From: Phlebiopsis flavidoalba
Lineage: Eukaryota > Basidiomycota > Agaricomycetes > Polyporales > Phanerochaetaceae
Length of the DNA: 64,000 nucleotides
Reading direction: 5' to 3'
Assembly: GCA_035772785.1 (NCBI GenBank)
Contig: JAOCPU010000076.1
Location: forward strand, 46,261 to 110,260
The notes under the pieces were generated by a model. That model saw only the letters and a program-made list of their open reading frames with translations. It had not been told where the DNA came from and ran no database searches. Numbering within the stretch: position 1 is the stretch's first letter; every line of letters begins with the position of its first letter. This document shows, piece by piece, positions 11,330-24,848 of this stretch. The position numbers and the translations under genes were made by a program.

Positions 11330-13405
11330 TAACTCCTTCAGCACATCTTCGCACGGGCTTCCATGTATAGCACTCGTTGGGGTCTGAACGACCAAAATCG
11401 GTTACATATTACCCCCGAGAATTCGTGACTCACTGTGTCTGTTATGGTTTCGGTGTGGTGTGTATGTGCAGCACCCGTTACACCTTGTTTCCGGGGTTCA
11501 GTGGTCGCATTTCCACAAATCGGACCTTGAGCGGTGCCAATGCTGTCAGTGAGCAATTCGGGCCAGCGTGCCGTAACGAGCGTACCCGAGGCAAAGCCGT
11601 TCGATTTGCCATTGGGATAGCGTTGGTCTCGTCAATTTCCGATACGGAACTCCTTGTGAGGCTTCCTGGCATTGATTGCTCTGGGTTGGAGTGAGTTCAT
11701 GGCGGAACGAATGTGAAAGACTCTGGGACGAACATCGTGATCAATGCAGTAACGTACACTACGATGAGCTATGAGTCAATGCAACGTTTTTCACCTCAAA
11801 AATCAACCTACTCTTGCTCAAAATCTCTATCAATCCCATGTATGCCGCCGTCTTCACCTCCTTGTTGAACTAGTGGTATGCGTTCAGTGTAGTCCACTCG
11901 AATGCGAGCTCTGGACGCTCACCGTGATCAAGGTGGCCACCGAGACGACACTACATTTGTCCAGGAGTGATCAGTTAACATGGTAGGAGAGCGGACTCAC
12001 GCCGTGAGTGAGCCAGTGTTTGCGGCATAGAACAACATTTTCCGTGCATACGCTAGCGTTCTGGGGAGGATGATAGTCGGCCTATCAGCGTTACTCGAGA
12101 GACCACCCATTACTCACGTTTGAAATGCGGTGCGGTGTCGTTGCAAGAAATAGATCAGAATGCTCGCGTTGCAGACATCAGAGGCCACTGTCACTGCAAA
12201 CATGGCGTATATCACGTTTCTGAATGTGATTGTTTGAGTTCAACGGTCAAAGCGGCCAACATCGGTTGAAGGCTACTTACTGAAATGAGCGGATTAGCGG
12301 CGATTTCTGCCCAGGTCTCATTTTGCCGCATAAAGCTGTCATGTTGTAAGGGACCAGACTGATCTCACGAGACAAATGTGTGAATAAATCTCACAGGTGT
12401 ATGGATACCACTTCACAGTCAAAAAGAAAATTAGTTAGCGCGTAGCGTACTACAAGTCTTTCAGATCTTAAACTTACCTGCCCCAAGTCCTTGTAGTATC
12501 GTCCGCATCAATTACCGTTTGGAATAGCAAAAACTACTCACCTATTCCAGCCGCAATTAGAAAAGTCTATATCAAGATGGCATTAGCAGTGCAAGTAAGT
12601 CTCGATCACTTTCCGTACAGGAAAATTGCCAACCACCATGCGCTTCGGGTTACTGTTGAGAGCATAATTAGACACACGCGCGCAGGGGTGCAAATAAAGT
12701 TGTACAGACGTCTCCATACACGATGTAGTGTATAACTGCGGGATCTCTATCATCTCAGATTGGGCTATGGGCGCAGGAAAGCACGTACCTTTTCAGCCAT
12801 CCCAATGCTCAAGACCTAACCAAATCCCCACAATTAGTGACCAGGAAACGAACGACGTTAAATTATTAGACCTTGGAAAACGTTACAACCTTCATGTATC
12901 AACATGCGGTCACTGGCGGTCAGCAACAAATGAAAATTTTCATTGTCAAAACAAATCAAACCTTGGCACTCCTATGCTTATTCAGCGCAATTCGCCCATA
13001 ATACGATATGGTTGACATTACCATATGATTGGAAGCGGCGCCTCGGGCTCAAAAGAACTGAAGTCATAGTAGGCGTGCAATAAGTGGATGATAGCAACGG
13101 TTGTTGCGTGAGCTCATTGACGCTATCAATAGTAACTCAGCTCAACGTACGCGTTCAAGGAAATCTCAGACACATACCAGAGTGACGGTGACCAGGGTTC
13201 GTATTCTCCAGGTATCGTTCTAAAGGACGTCCAATACGTGTACACTTGGGCAATGAACGTCCCAAAGAATCTGCCATTACAGTCAGTGCCGATGAGTGGG
13301 GTTGGATAGAGAGACTTACATCAATGAAATGCACACCAAGTCCACGAAGGGACTGAGAAACGCCGAGTTAAAGTGCTGAGTGTCTGGCACGGAGGAGGAA
13401 TTCAT
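11330..13405 (-). pseudogene. DUF6534-like 7TM membrane protein, copy A
   Basis: This matches the basidiomycete multi-pass membrane family I know as DUF6534, whose function is unknown. The likely start is the ATG at 13403-13405 (MNSSSVPDTQHFNSAFLSPF). The first intracellular motif appears as TYWTS near 13235, where other copies have YWTSYNDxW. A late transmembrane block VSVATLITV lies near 11922-11945 and a C-terminal tail region near 11560-11700. The DNA aligns along its length with copy C (21120-23239), including the region downstream of the reading frame, so the two are duplicates. Exons are separated by short introns and broken by several shifts and substitutions. I call it a pseudogene because divergence here exceeds the simple base insertions seen in other genes, but an expressed gene with errors is possible. 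Confidence 0.55.
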
Positions 13406-15873
13406 GACCAAGCAAGAGTGGAAACAGCGCTGCGCATGGAACGTCGGTATTTAAGCACGTACCGCGTCTGTATCCTCACCGTACCTGGCTGGATGCAGAT
13501 AGAGTCAGTTCTTAATGCGATCAACAAGATGTCCCGTTGCAAAGGGCCCCGAAAACGGTGTATCCGGTACTACAGTGGGCTCTGCATACCGAGTGCCAAA
13601 GCGATAAGCTCAGGATGGCATCTTTCGATATAGTTGTGCGATGAGTCAAAAGGAAACCGTTTGACCTGAAGGTAATCTCAAGGTTTGCTGCACGACGTGC
13701 AAAGCGGCCCCTGTACTTACATTGAAGGAGCAACAGTCACTGCGTTCCCGTGGCCGCTACACGAGCCTCATGTAGCTCGCTGTTAATCAGCTCGCGTGAG
13801 GCTACACGAAGGGGGGGTTCAGCTAGGTCAAGGCGAGCTGGTATATAGAATCTAGCATAACCCGCACCCTCTTGATTGGTCGAGGGCGTCTATCTTGACA
13901 TAGCTGGACCTAGCGGAATCCGGATCCTTCACATATCAATACGTCCACGTACTTGGCCTATCGGGCTCATTGATACTCCTGGCGGGAAAACGCAGTGAGT
14001 TCTGGTATCTGCTCGAAAAATGTGATGTAGTGGATGCTACAGAGCCGAGGCATCTCCCAATCCTCAAATCCGAGTACCATGCTCGTCTTATAAAAACCTG
14101 ACATCGCAGTGTGAGTATACGACAGCCACAGAAGCCCGTATTAAGGGAACGCGCCGGACTTATGAGGTAAGAATGTTGATGACCAGAACGACTATGATGA
14201 TGATCTGGCGATGGAGATTGGGATTGTATCATGTGGTATCCGTGGGGCATCTCCGGTATTTTGCTGTGGTTCAATATTCGTACTATACAATCGCATTCTT
14301 CCGAAAGGATCTAACAAAAAAAAAAAAGGCAACGAAATGCGGGGGTGTAGCGGCGGGGGTGCCGGGGCGGTGTGTCGGTGGCGCCCATCGCTCGTTCACG
14401 GTCATGTGACCGTGGCAAGTTGCCTGTGCGAAAACTGAATTTATCGAAACTTGACACTGAACTTCACCCTCTCCATATTTCACGAATTTATCATGATGAA
14501 GGGCGCCTTATGAAGTGTGAAGATCAAGCTGAGGCCTATCGCCCTTGACGCGGCACTTTTGTTCCCGATGACGGAGAGTCGTCGTCGACGACGAGAAACA
14601 CTAGCGCCGATGTCGAAATCTCTGGTTTGCGTTCGGGGTTGCCCGCTTTAACGCGAGCGGTTTGGTATGTGCGATCTGCCTTATGTCCCCTGCATCTACT
14701 ATTATATGTGTTGATAGAAACACCTCTTTTAGCTTCTACCCTCGGTGGCCGCCCTTCGTGATGGGATCACCTGAAACTTGCTTTGAGTTATAATGGGGTC
14801 ATGATTACCTTGCCTTCGATACGCTCCATCGCACATGGCAATAGCAACTTTGAAGGGCTGCCGACATGAAGTGAAGTCGTGAGTGCCGTGTTTTTGACAC
14901 AAAGTCTCAACGTGATCGGCTAAGGAGATACAGAAATGTCCACAATCTATCTCCCAAAGCCTTGGAGATAGACGGACCTTTATTACATGGGTTTGGTCCA
15001 GACCTTTCCCGTCATGCAGCTTTAATCAACTATACACATACATGAACATCAAATAATAAATGTCCCAAATACTCACAAGGAATGTACGAGCTGATAGCGA
15101 TTAGAGAGACGAAAGCCGCCGGAGAGCCGAAAGCTGTCTAATCAGGGGAAGAGCCCCTCCAACACGATCTCATCTGTAGAGTCATGTTGCCACAGCTGTC
15201 AGAATCTTTCGGTTCAAACAGAAGTATCTGATCTAATAACAAAGTGGTGTGTTCCCATGACTTCCATTCACTCTGCTGATTATAGTCCGCAAGCCTAAGT
15301 TTTTTCTCTCTTTCGGACCAAGCCTCGGTGGCAGCAGCGCTACTGGCGGCCCTAATTAAGTTGTAGAGCTGATGGTCTACGCTTCTGCGCAAATACATGG
15401 GAATCAGGAATCGTACGCCTTTGAAGTTTCACCCACTAGGATCTCTGCAGCGCAAGTCAGATTGAACACGGCATGACCGGGGAGAATCATGGTGTCTGTT
15501 AGATGGACGAACGGTGAGCTTCGTCAGTTGTCTGGCACTCAAGATTAAATTTATCGTCTATAGCTATCCTCGCAAGCCATAGCAGAGCACGTAGGGATGA
15601 ATGTTGTTTGCTGACCCCGCCACAGTATTTCACGCCAGGTTTTCCGCAAATAATGACGAGCATTTAATCGAAGTCTCGATGGAAGCAAACTCGCACTATT
15701 ACGAGACAAAACCCTGTGCCCCCGGCACTGACTACGCCCATCACCATCCAAAACGGTCCCCGATCATGACCGCCCAGATATCTGCGTACATATAGGACTC
15801 TTAGAGTCAGGCCTGTACTATCAGTTTTCTTCCTTCCCCTTACTCGGGCACTTGTTTCATCTCTTACCGCACT
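13406..15873. other. 2.5 kb without a recognised gene
   Basis: The stretch lies upstream of copy A (-) and copy E (+), so it should hold both promoters. It contains a run of 12 A at 14316-14327 and a weak 9-base inverted pair (AGCCTCATG at 13764, CGTGAGGCT at 13795). Frames such as 13936-14274, 14283-14483 and 15138-15398 (all minus) have no family features. I see no transposase or reverse-transcriptase motif. Confidence 0.4.
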
Positions 15874-17986
15874 ATGGCCGAGTCTCCATTCACTATCAAG
15901 CTTCCTCCCTCTCTGCTAAACGAGACGTTTTGGCGCGTTATTCCTAGGTGTCGTGTTTACTATTTTTCTTCTGTGAGTGAGCTGTGGCGCAAAAATTCTT
16001 TTCACTAGTGGGATAGATAGTTAAATTTCGATTTTGCGCAGTTTCTATGGCATTTTGTGCCAGCAAGCTACATGCTACGCTTCTTTCAACGTTTTTCACT
16101 AACGAGAGCCGTTCTTTGAAGTATTCTGTAAGAAACCTACCACCATCTTCACTCACCTTCACGGAGCGTGTGTGCTAGGTTCTCACAGCTGTTTGCCTGC
16201 TATAGGTACTGGCTCTATGGTAAGTCAGGGTCTCATCCTGGCTCATATGTGACAATTGAGAGCTACTACAAGGGTACTCGGATCACGCTCACCTGGCTTT
16301 CACACGATTCATCCCGTCTACATGTAAGTGGGGCCCTAGCACTCTCAGGAACAGTGTGGTGTTGGCTAATACTCTTTGAGCATCCTGGTATCAGGATTTG
16401 GCAATTTCAATATATTTCTCGTGCCCCTCACATACCATGGTGGGCTCAATCCGAAAAACATATAATGAACCTTTAAGGATGAAAGTCCGTCTGCTAATAC
16501 GTGCACAGGAGCATTCCGGTCTCTATTATTCTCACAGTACGAAATCCGAGCGCAATGTATATCCATGCTAACGGCGCTACCCCGCTAGACCACCAGTGAT
16601 ACGTTGGTTAGGTTTGTGCGTATTTTCTTTTTTCCGAGCGCCAAAGTGTAAACCTGGAACTTGGGAGCTCATGTTTCTACCAGATGGTTTACGTACCGAC
16701 TTTGGATCCGTAAGTATTGAAGTGTCGATTTATACTGCTCCTTTATAGCTAAATCAAACAGTGAGCGACAAGAATCGTCCTCTGTGCGTTGTTTCCGTAA
16801 GAGATTTGAATCATTGGCAGTGTCTTCCCTTCCACGTTGATGATATTTGCTGTAGGCACTGTTATTAGCATTTGATGTTGGTAAGCGGTCGAACATCGCA
16901 TCTTAGTGAATATCAGATGCTAACAAGAAAATCCAGCCACAGGATACGGTGGGTGAATTGCACAGCCTCTGAGTATACTACAGAAATTTCTCATCGCTTC
17001 ATGGGTTTGCAATTTCCGCGATGAAGGCCTCGCGGTCAAATCGTGAGGATTCACTACAAACAATATACCTTTCACTGGTTTATACTCATGCTTTACATTG
17101 TCTTTGATGATGAAGACTTATGGTGGCCAATATTGACGAGCTAAACGAGCGTTTCTCTGTAGGCTTACACGCTTCTTCAGGGGAAGAGATGCTGATGAGT
17201 CCACACATAGCCACTATTCTATCTCGCTTTGATAGCTCCTGCAATTGCGGACCTATTCACTGCATTGAGCTTATGCTTCTATCTTCTACGACGGAGGGCG
17301 CACATGAACCGAAGGTGAGGCATTTTATAGCATATTTTATTGCGTTACAACCTCCATTTGACGTCATTACTTTAGGACGACATCCATCCTCAACACTCTG
17401 ATAGCGTACACCATAAACACTGGTCTACTCACGAGGTTTGAGGTTTTCCCGTAAGGTTTCTTGGCCGTCTGACCAGGTTATCAAAGTCTTTTTGTGGTTT
17501 CGTGTCAATTATCACCGTGAGTGTTGAGGATATATTGCACGACCGAACACAAGATCACCCTTCATGTCGAACGACAGCATGCAACAATGCCTCAAGTGTT
17601 CGTGTTCATTGGAGGTCAGTATTCACTTACAGCTCATTCTCAGCTTACAGTTGCTCACGCCACTGTACCCCGGATCTTAGTGTATTTCCCGCTCAGTGGC
17701 CGTAGGAGGCATTTCCGTATTCTTGATTCGATTACTCATGAACTTTACCTTAGTGTACAGCAACGCACTCCTTGGCTCGTGGGTATCTTGTATACTTCTT
17801 GACGTGTACCACAAGAACCCAACTAACTTCATTTTGATATTAGACTCAACGCTCGAGAGTGGTTTCGTCGAGACCGGGGGACGAATGATAGACATATTTC
17901 CCTGTCCTCTATGCGTTCCACATCGCATCGCAGCGATGACCCGACAAAGCCAGCCGTTGAATCGAACACTCGGAGTGATGCGGTGA
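15874..17986 (+). pseudogene. DUF6534-like 7TM membrane protein, copy E
   Basis: The ATG at 15874 starts MAESPFTIKLPPSLLNETF. Skipping one T then gives GALFLGVVFTIFLL, the first transmembrane helix as in other members. YRYWLY follows near 16200 in place of the usual Y-W-T-S motif region. The middle is hard to follow. Near 17745-17780 LVYSNALLGS matches the C-terminal LYxNxLLAxLN motif of this family. The order N-helix, YW motif, late LYSNALL fits one gene of about 2.1 kb, the same size as copies A and C. It is on the opposite strand from them. Frame breaks and loss of the central motifs point to a decayed copy. Confidence 0.45.
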
Positions 17987-18569
17987 GTGATACATCCAAA
18001 GCTGGATTGCAGTCCATCCTGGGTTCATGCAGTGCATTTAGTTGACCAAATGTTCACAGGGCGTCATACCGTTGGCTATACATGTGAAGGTGGACGAACG
18101 GAAGGCAACTGTGTAATCGATCATCTCGAGCACCAGTGATAAAGTGGCCTGCTTTTTGTAAATGTCGATATGATTCACGACGTGCCGAGCGCCGGGTCAG
18201 TTGTACTATTACTACAATTCGCAATACTATGAGACGTCATTTACCAGATTTTGGCGCATACAAAAGACGGAGCGCTGCAGAGACAACCAGATGCGAGCGT
18301 CATTTCCGTGTGTAGTAGATGAGTGTGTCATGAGCTTAGTTTGATGAGAACGAACACAACAGTTATGCGAGCCCTAGCTAAATAATCGAGGTACCTGCCA
18401 ACTGAAGTTCAAATACTCAATGGATTATAATTATCATTCTGGGACGCGATTTTCTTTTCTTCGCAGACTATGTTATCCACCACAGGGTCCTTCAAATGAT
18501 CTATCGTGAGCTCGGGTCACACAACATATTGGCACATATGGCACTGACCGGGTCAGTAATTGTCTCTGT

Positions 18570-20700
18570 ATGAATATGGACTCGAACACTGTGATCGGTC
18601 TGCTGCGCTGTCATGAATCTCACCTAAAATATCATCCAGTGAGCTATCTGGCTAATGTCTTCGTTTGGTCGAAAGCTGATAGACGTACCCGAGGCGCAGC
18701 TGGTCGATTTGCCATGGGGATAGCGTTCGTGTCATCGATAAGTGCGCGAGACTCCTTGTGCGGCCTTCTTGTGTTCAGCCTTGAGAAAAATGTGGGATTA
18801 GCGATTTTCTGTCAAGATTACACACAAATACCAACATGATCATCATGGTATTGGCGTACACTAACATATACTTTTGTAAGGTCTCAACGGTAGCTCACCA
18901 GTGTGCTTACCATGGCTGAGTACCTCTACCAAACCGACCCAGATAGCAGACTTCGACCCTACGTTGAACTATAAAAGTTCGCTCACATTGCTATGCGATA
19001 TTCTCAAGCAAGAGCACTTACCGTAATCACTGTGGCGGACAGAAAAGAGCCTAGATTCACATTGTCAGAGAGATTCGGAGCAAGTAGTGCAAATATACGA
19101 ACGCTGTGAGGGCTCCACTATTAGCCCGAAAAGAAAACGAGTATTCCTGACAAAATGATATGTTCTGCAAGTATATCATATTATTGTATGCTCCGGAAAC
19201 GTTAAACGCTACAGTCCTACATACCGTCTAAATGCAGAGCGATGCTGCTGTAAGAAGTAAGCAAGCATTGCGGAGCAGAATACATCTGCTCCGGCAGTGG
19301 TCGAGAACATAGCGTTTCAATAAATATCTATGACGCGGGTGTTATTAATGTCAAGCCTGTTGAGAAGATGACCTGAAGATACATGGACCGAGTTTATCGC
19401 CAGCGAGAGAGTTCCAGGTGGTCCCCGGCCTGCAGCTACATTGATCATCAGCATTTTTTCCGCTCCCCATAGTCAGCATTTCTTGAACGTACAAACGGGC
19501 CGCTGCGCCTGGAAATACGAGAAGAATATTAGCTTCAGAACTAAGTAGTTAACTACGACAATCGCACTGAATCCAAGAGCTGAACCATCATTATCAATCA
19601 TCAATAAGTGACAGATCTTATAGTCAGCTTAGTGATCATACCAAAAACCCGCGACAATGAGTATAGTCTATGAGACAACTTCAGTCAGCGTGGGGCGTTG
19701 TGCAGTACACAAAGTGTCAGCCTACCGGAACAATGGCTAGCCACTGCCATCGGCGTCTCTCGACTCACTATAGACATTGAGATTCGAGGAAAATCAACAT
19801 CGCGTCGCGGCAAAATATTCTCTGACGAAGAAATGATACTGACTCTTCCAAACGCGATATAATATGATAGCTAACGAGTGGCGTCAATTGCATTGTGACA
19901 CCAGATGAGAATGCATACCTTTCACTCAAGGCAATCGTAAAAATCTGTGAGTTCAAGTATCGTCACCAATTTTTTTTTTCCTCACTACGAGAAAAGTAGT
20001 TGCACACCTTGTTGAATGTAAGAGCCTGTTCACAGGATTGCGGTTCAGACATTTAACTCGTTCAGTAATGAAAACCCGTACTTTTACACTCCTGTATCAC
20101 ATAAGTAATAATCGTGGACAAATGGCGCATTGCACGTACCATAGAAGTGATAGCGGTGAGTTTGATGGCCACGTATAATATGAATGTGGAGAACGTGAAT
20201 GCTGAAAAACGACCTGCGTGACCTCAACCGACACTGATTATAGCCTATATGTCCACGATGACATCGTTCGAGATCAGGACCCGCGAAACATGAGGGAGTG
20301 AGTCTTCGACTGACCAGAGAAGAAATGCTATTGCCTTAATCCCCCATGCGTCATTGTACGACGTCCATATATTGTGCGCTTGAGCGACAAATATGCCGAA
20401 AAGTCTGGTTAGATCCATAAGCAGAGAAACCGTTCAAGTGTAGGAAACCTCACGCACATAAAATGTAATGCACATCATATCTATGAACGGGCTCAGAAAT
20501 GTAGTTGTTAAAAAACTCCGTAGAAGGAATCGTGGCCATATGGAGGTCGGTCGGTGCTGAGGGGATACGATACCTGTAAGGGTGTCGTGTCATCGTTGAC
20601 ATGGTAGTTCTATCTACTTATACGGGCTGCGCTCGGATCGCAGTTAGTACTGGCACTTGGGGGTATACTATTGAAGGTATCGCCCACAATCTTGTCTCAT
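18570..20700 (-). pseudogene. DUF6534-like 7TM membrane protein, copy B
   Basis: The best evidence is IWTSYNDAWGI on the minus strand at about 20340-20372, the conserved motif after the first helix, and a C-terminal segment at 18660-18790 whose DNA closely matches the same part of copy A (11575-11690: the stretch around CGTACCCGAGGC and GGGATAGCGTT). A late hydrophobic segment with LVYANTMMIMLVL lies near 18835-18865. Between these ends I can follow introns only roughly, and no single frame exceeds 90 codons. The start near 20700 is a guess from the size of the other copies. Confidence 0.42.
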
Positions 20701-21119
20701 TGACGGCATCCTGATCAAGTTAAATTAAGTACGCCGGGATTCGGTATCAAATGATGATGAAAAGATGCATTTGGAGCGGAACTTTACAAGAAAGATATGG
20801 GTACACACTTTGATATGAAACTTTCGTCACCGTAGGGCTATGCAGACAAATGCATCTACCATGAATATCGGATGCGAAGGGGCGAGTTAGAAGGTGTCGT
20901 AAGATATCGGAGTAAAGCGGGGAATGGCGCAAACACCTTTTGTCTGCGTGGCGAATGGACTAGATGCCGATGTCAGCATGGCATGCATTTCACTGTATGG
21001 TTGGTACAGCTGGGGAACTTTGACTTGAGATGGCTATAGAAAACAGTGGAGCAGACCGCACGAGACGTCCACAGCGTCAACATCGAACGAGGTCTTAGAA
21101 CGATGGGGGGGAGTTACTG

Positions 21120-23239
21120 TTCTTTCTGCGCTAACCCTTGAACATTGTCGCACGGACTCCCATTCCTATCAATCGGTGGAGTCTGACCGATCAAGATCAG
21201 TTCCAGGTTCTTGCAAAAAGTGGAGACCTACAGTCTCTGTTATAGTTTCGGTGTGGATATGGACCCGAACTCCTGGTTCTCGTGGCTGCATTGACACGAA
21301 CTTGACCTTTTATTGCGCCAAGGCTCAGTCAGTCAGTGAGTAATGTAAATTATGAAACGTGATGCACTCACCCGCGGCATACCCTTTCTATTGGCCATTG
21401 GGATGATGAGTCATTTTGGTGTCGTCGACTATCAGTATACCGCCTTCTTTGTGAGGCTGTCTAGCGTTGAGCCTGGGCTGCGGTGAGTTCACGTAAAGCC
21501 CAACCGAAGAAGGATTTCGAACAGACATCGTGATCATGGCAATCGCGTACACTAAGACAGGTTATTAGATCGATCAAATAAACCACGCGAAACAGCCTAC
21601 TTACTCTTGCTCAAAACCTCTATCATTCCCATATATGCAGCCGTCTTGACCTCTTTATTGAACTGGGAGCCCTCGTTAATTATGGTCCCCGCGGAGCGCG
21701 AGACCCGAGTCTCACCGTAATCAGAGACGTGGTTGCAACCGTGAAGACACTATGCTTGTCAGGGATGGTCTACATGACGAGACTTCGAGCTCTGTTTAAA
21801 TTGGTGCGACGGTGAGGGTGCCAGTGTTTGCGGCATAGAATGCCAACTTTTGCACAAAATCGATTGTTCTGATGATCATATGTCAACTTGGCTGCCATTC
21901 GACGCACCGCCGACACGAACCCTCCGAAAGCAGTGCGATGCCGTTGCAGAAAAATAAACCAGAATGCTGGAGTTACAGACATCTTGCAGCTGTCGTCGCT
22001 ATGAAAATGGCGTTCACTACGTGCTGTAAGCAATCGCTATTGGGACTTGGGTTCTCCAAATCGAAAGAAGCTTGCGCAGATTGATGAATACCTACCGTAG
22101 TGACCTTGTCACCGGCGACGTCGGCCCAAGTTTGATGTTGATGCATAGCGCTGCCATAGGCTAAGCTAACAGCTTTCGTTCCAGCGAAACGATCGAGTGA
22201 GGCTCACAGGGCGTATGGATACAACTTTGGATTGAAAGGAAGCTTTAGTATGAGACACATCATAGATCATCTCGACCTTTACCTCCTCCAAATACTTGAA
22301 GTATCGGCCATGTTTTAGAGGGCGGGAATTATTTCAACAAGAGGAGCTCTTACCTACTCCGGCCGTGATAAAGAAAGCCTACATCAACACATTATCAGCA
22401 AATGCATCTGTATATCGGCAATTATTCGCACGGGGAAAACAGTCAACCACCACGCGCTTCGGCTTACTGTTGGAAAAAAAGGAATCAGTAGACGAAACGG
22501 ATACGGACGAGGTTACAGACGCTTTCCACACGCGATATAGTGTGTAGCTACAATCGTTGCATGATGTCAGGACAATACAAAAAATAGAGAGACGCCCGCA
22601 CCTTTCAGCCATCCACGCGCTGAAGGCCTAAACAAACGACTTCGATAAGTGATTGGAGCTTGAATGGGGCACATTTTTCCAACCTTGCAAAAACGTTTAC
22701 GGTCTACGTGTATAGACATACGGTTCGCTGTAGGTCAGCAACAAACCAAACTTCTCGTCATGAATCATAAATCCCACCTTGGCGCTCCTGCTATTGTTCA
22801 GAAATGTGACCACAAGGGAACAAGGGGACAATATAATCGGCTCACCATATGATAGGAAGCGGCTCCATAGGCATTGAAGAGGTGATCTCGTAATAGGCGT
22901 GGACCAAATGAATGAGAGCAGCGGTGTGTACAAGCTCATTCACGCGCATGCTCGCAGAGAATATCAGTTCAGCTTGCGTGTTCAGCAGTGTCTTAGATAC
23001 AGACCAGAGGGCAGTGACCAAGGCTCGCGTTCCCCACGTATCATTGTAAGATGTCCAATACGTGTAGACCTGCGTCAGGAATATCCCATACAGTCTGCCA
23101 TTACGCTTAGCACAGGGAAATGGAGTATGAAGAGCGACACTCACACCAACGAGATGCAGACCAAGTCCACGAAGGGATCTGAGGAACGACGAATTGAACT
23201 GGACGTTTGGGTCATTTGACACACGAAAGAAGAATTCAT
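21120..23239 (-). pseudogene. DUF6534-like 7TM membrane protein, copy C
   Basis: This is the best preserved copy. The likely start is ATG 23237-23239 (MNSS..., as in copy A). The first helix region is followed by VYTYWTSYNDTWGTRALVTA at about 23000-23065, then a segment with VNELVHTAALIHLVHAYYEI, the second and third helices. The late intracellular motif ILIYFLQRHRTAF lies at about 21925-21965, then SVFTVATTSLITV near 21715-21755 and a C-terminal YVNSPQPRLNARQ near 21460-21490, equivalent to the LYxNSLLATLNAR motif of the family. Introns are short. The frame changes in most exons. The identity is fairly secure from four motifs in the right order. Confidence 0.6.
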
Positions 23240-24848
23240 GGCCAAGCGGGGGTAGGAAAGGCATCAAGCACACAAGCCAATGTATCCCTTGTATATAGGC
23301 ATGTATCACGCCAGATTAGTCACAGATGCAGATAGAGTCGGTGGCGAATGGGAACGGCGGCGAGATGTTCGGAGCACCCTCGGTACTGGATTTGTCCTTT
23401 GCGGCAACGCAAAGGCAATAAGCTTGAGATGAGTATCTTGTTGATACAGAGATGGAGCGATTCAGAGGAAACACGTTTTCCCCTGGCAAGTAACTTTGAG
23501 GCACTCAATAGAAGAGGAGGCACACCACTCGCATCTACTCAAGCAAAATATGTCACATTCGATACAAATACACCGCGCATAATAACATTGGAATCCCATG
23601 TTCAATGCGTTGGCCTCGTCTAACCAGCGTGAGTATGCAGCCAAATGAGGCAGGTACTGATGCAGACGTACTAAGATAGTAGAGTGACGTGTTGACAAGC
23701 AGAGGGGTATGATGGATAACAGTTCGGACGTCAAGGCACCGTCTCACGTTGCCATTCTTTGAAATCATGGGGAATCGCCGAACTTGCCATGGATCGGTAA
23801 GCCAAACTCGCCATGTATCAGCATCCCAGCTGTGGACTGAGAGATCTGTCAAGCAAGGATAAGCCTGTACCAGAGAGTCCGCAGCGACAGCATATCAAAT
23901 AGGTGCAGTTATCTGCATATATTGTCAGATGAGAAGGCGATAGAGTTTTGTTTCCGCATGAGGGGACTCACGGTGGACGTGGATGGTATCAACACCAAAA
24001 AACATCATTAGAAGTAAACGCCCCGAATACATGTTATACATTGGATGATGCGTTGAGAGTCAGGCTAGAATAACATTCGTGTTGCGAGTAGCTATGGGCG
24101 TCACTGGGCGAGGATGCGAACTGAAGGTAGTTCGCATACGAGGTAAAGGCGGCAGAGGTTAGAGCGCTTATCAGCCACCAGATGCAAGGAGGTCTCGGAA
24201 TATGAGTATACGAGACAAAGACATTTAGCGGCTTCTAAATCTGTCAAGTTACTGAGTGTCTGAGAGGTATGTCAATCATGAAACCGGACGATAGGTTCTG
24301 TGAACGATTCATGTACCTCCAAGTACGTAGTTCGCTTAACTCGTCACGGATTGGCGTTAGTACCGATGGTGAGATTGAGAGCGCAATCTGGAGGTATATG
24401 ATGAAGCTGAAGTTGGACACGACCATTGTAGCAAGGCATTTTCCCTCGCCCTCACCAGGCTTCGATTGTGGGGCCATATGTCTATGCGAAAATGGAGGGT
24501 GGAAAGCAGGAGGAAAAAAATACGATGCGAAATTTCCAAGGAATAGCTCGGGATTAGGACGCCAAAAATCGTTGCATCTGGGAAATGTCACGGACCAATG
24601 CAGGAGGGCCTCCCCTGCTTGTAGAGTTGCACCCCGTCTTGCGAGAAACCACTGTGCCAAATTGCGTGAAAACTTCACCGTGAAATAAATCTTCGGAAGT
24701 GTTTTCGCCATTTTTTTTTTATTTTCCGCAAACCAACGCTATTGACGTCGTCGTTCGCCCGCCGCCCCGTCGACACACTTTATTGTATCTTCGGCTTCGT
24801 ACATTAGGTAGTCATTGTCCATACGCCGCGATATTGTCGTTCGAGAAC
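23240..24848. other. Upstream of Hpc2 gene, opposed reading frames
   Basis: I recognise no family here. The notable feature is a 155-codon minus frame (24244-24711) lying over a 139-codon plus frame (24269-24688). Neither has a domain I know, and the plus frame ends in the T-rich stretch (run of T at 24710-24720) just before the Hpc2 start. Minus frames at 23462-23734 and 23553-23852 cover the area upstream of copy C and are probably not coding. Confidence 0.3.

Noticed and set aside
13764..13803. Inverted pair AGCCTCATG / CGTGAGGCT
   Set aside because: Only nine bases with one mismatch; expected by chance in 64 kb and not linked to a gene end.
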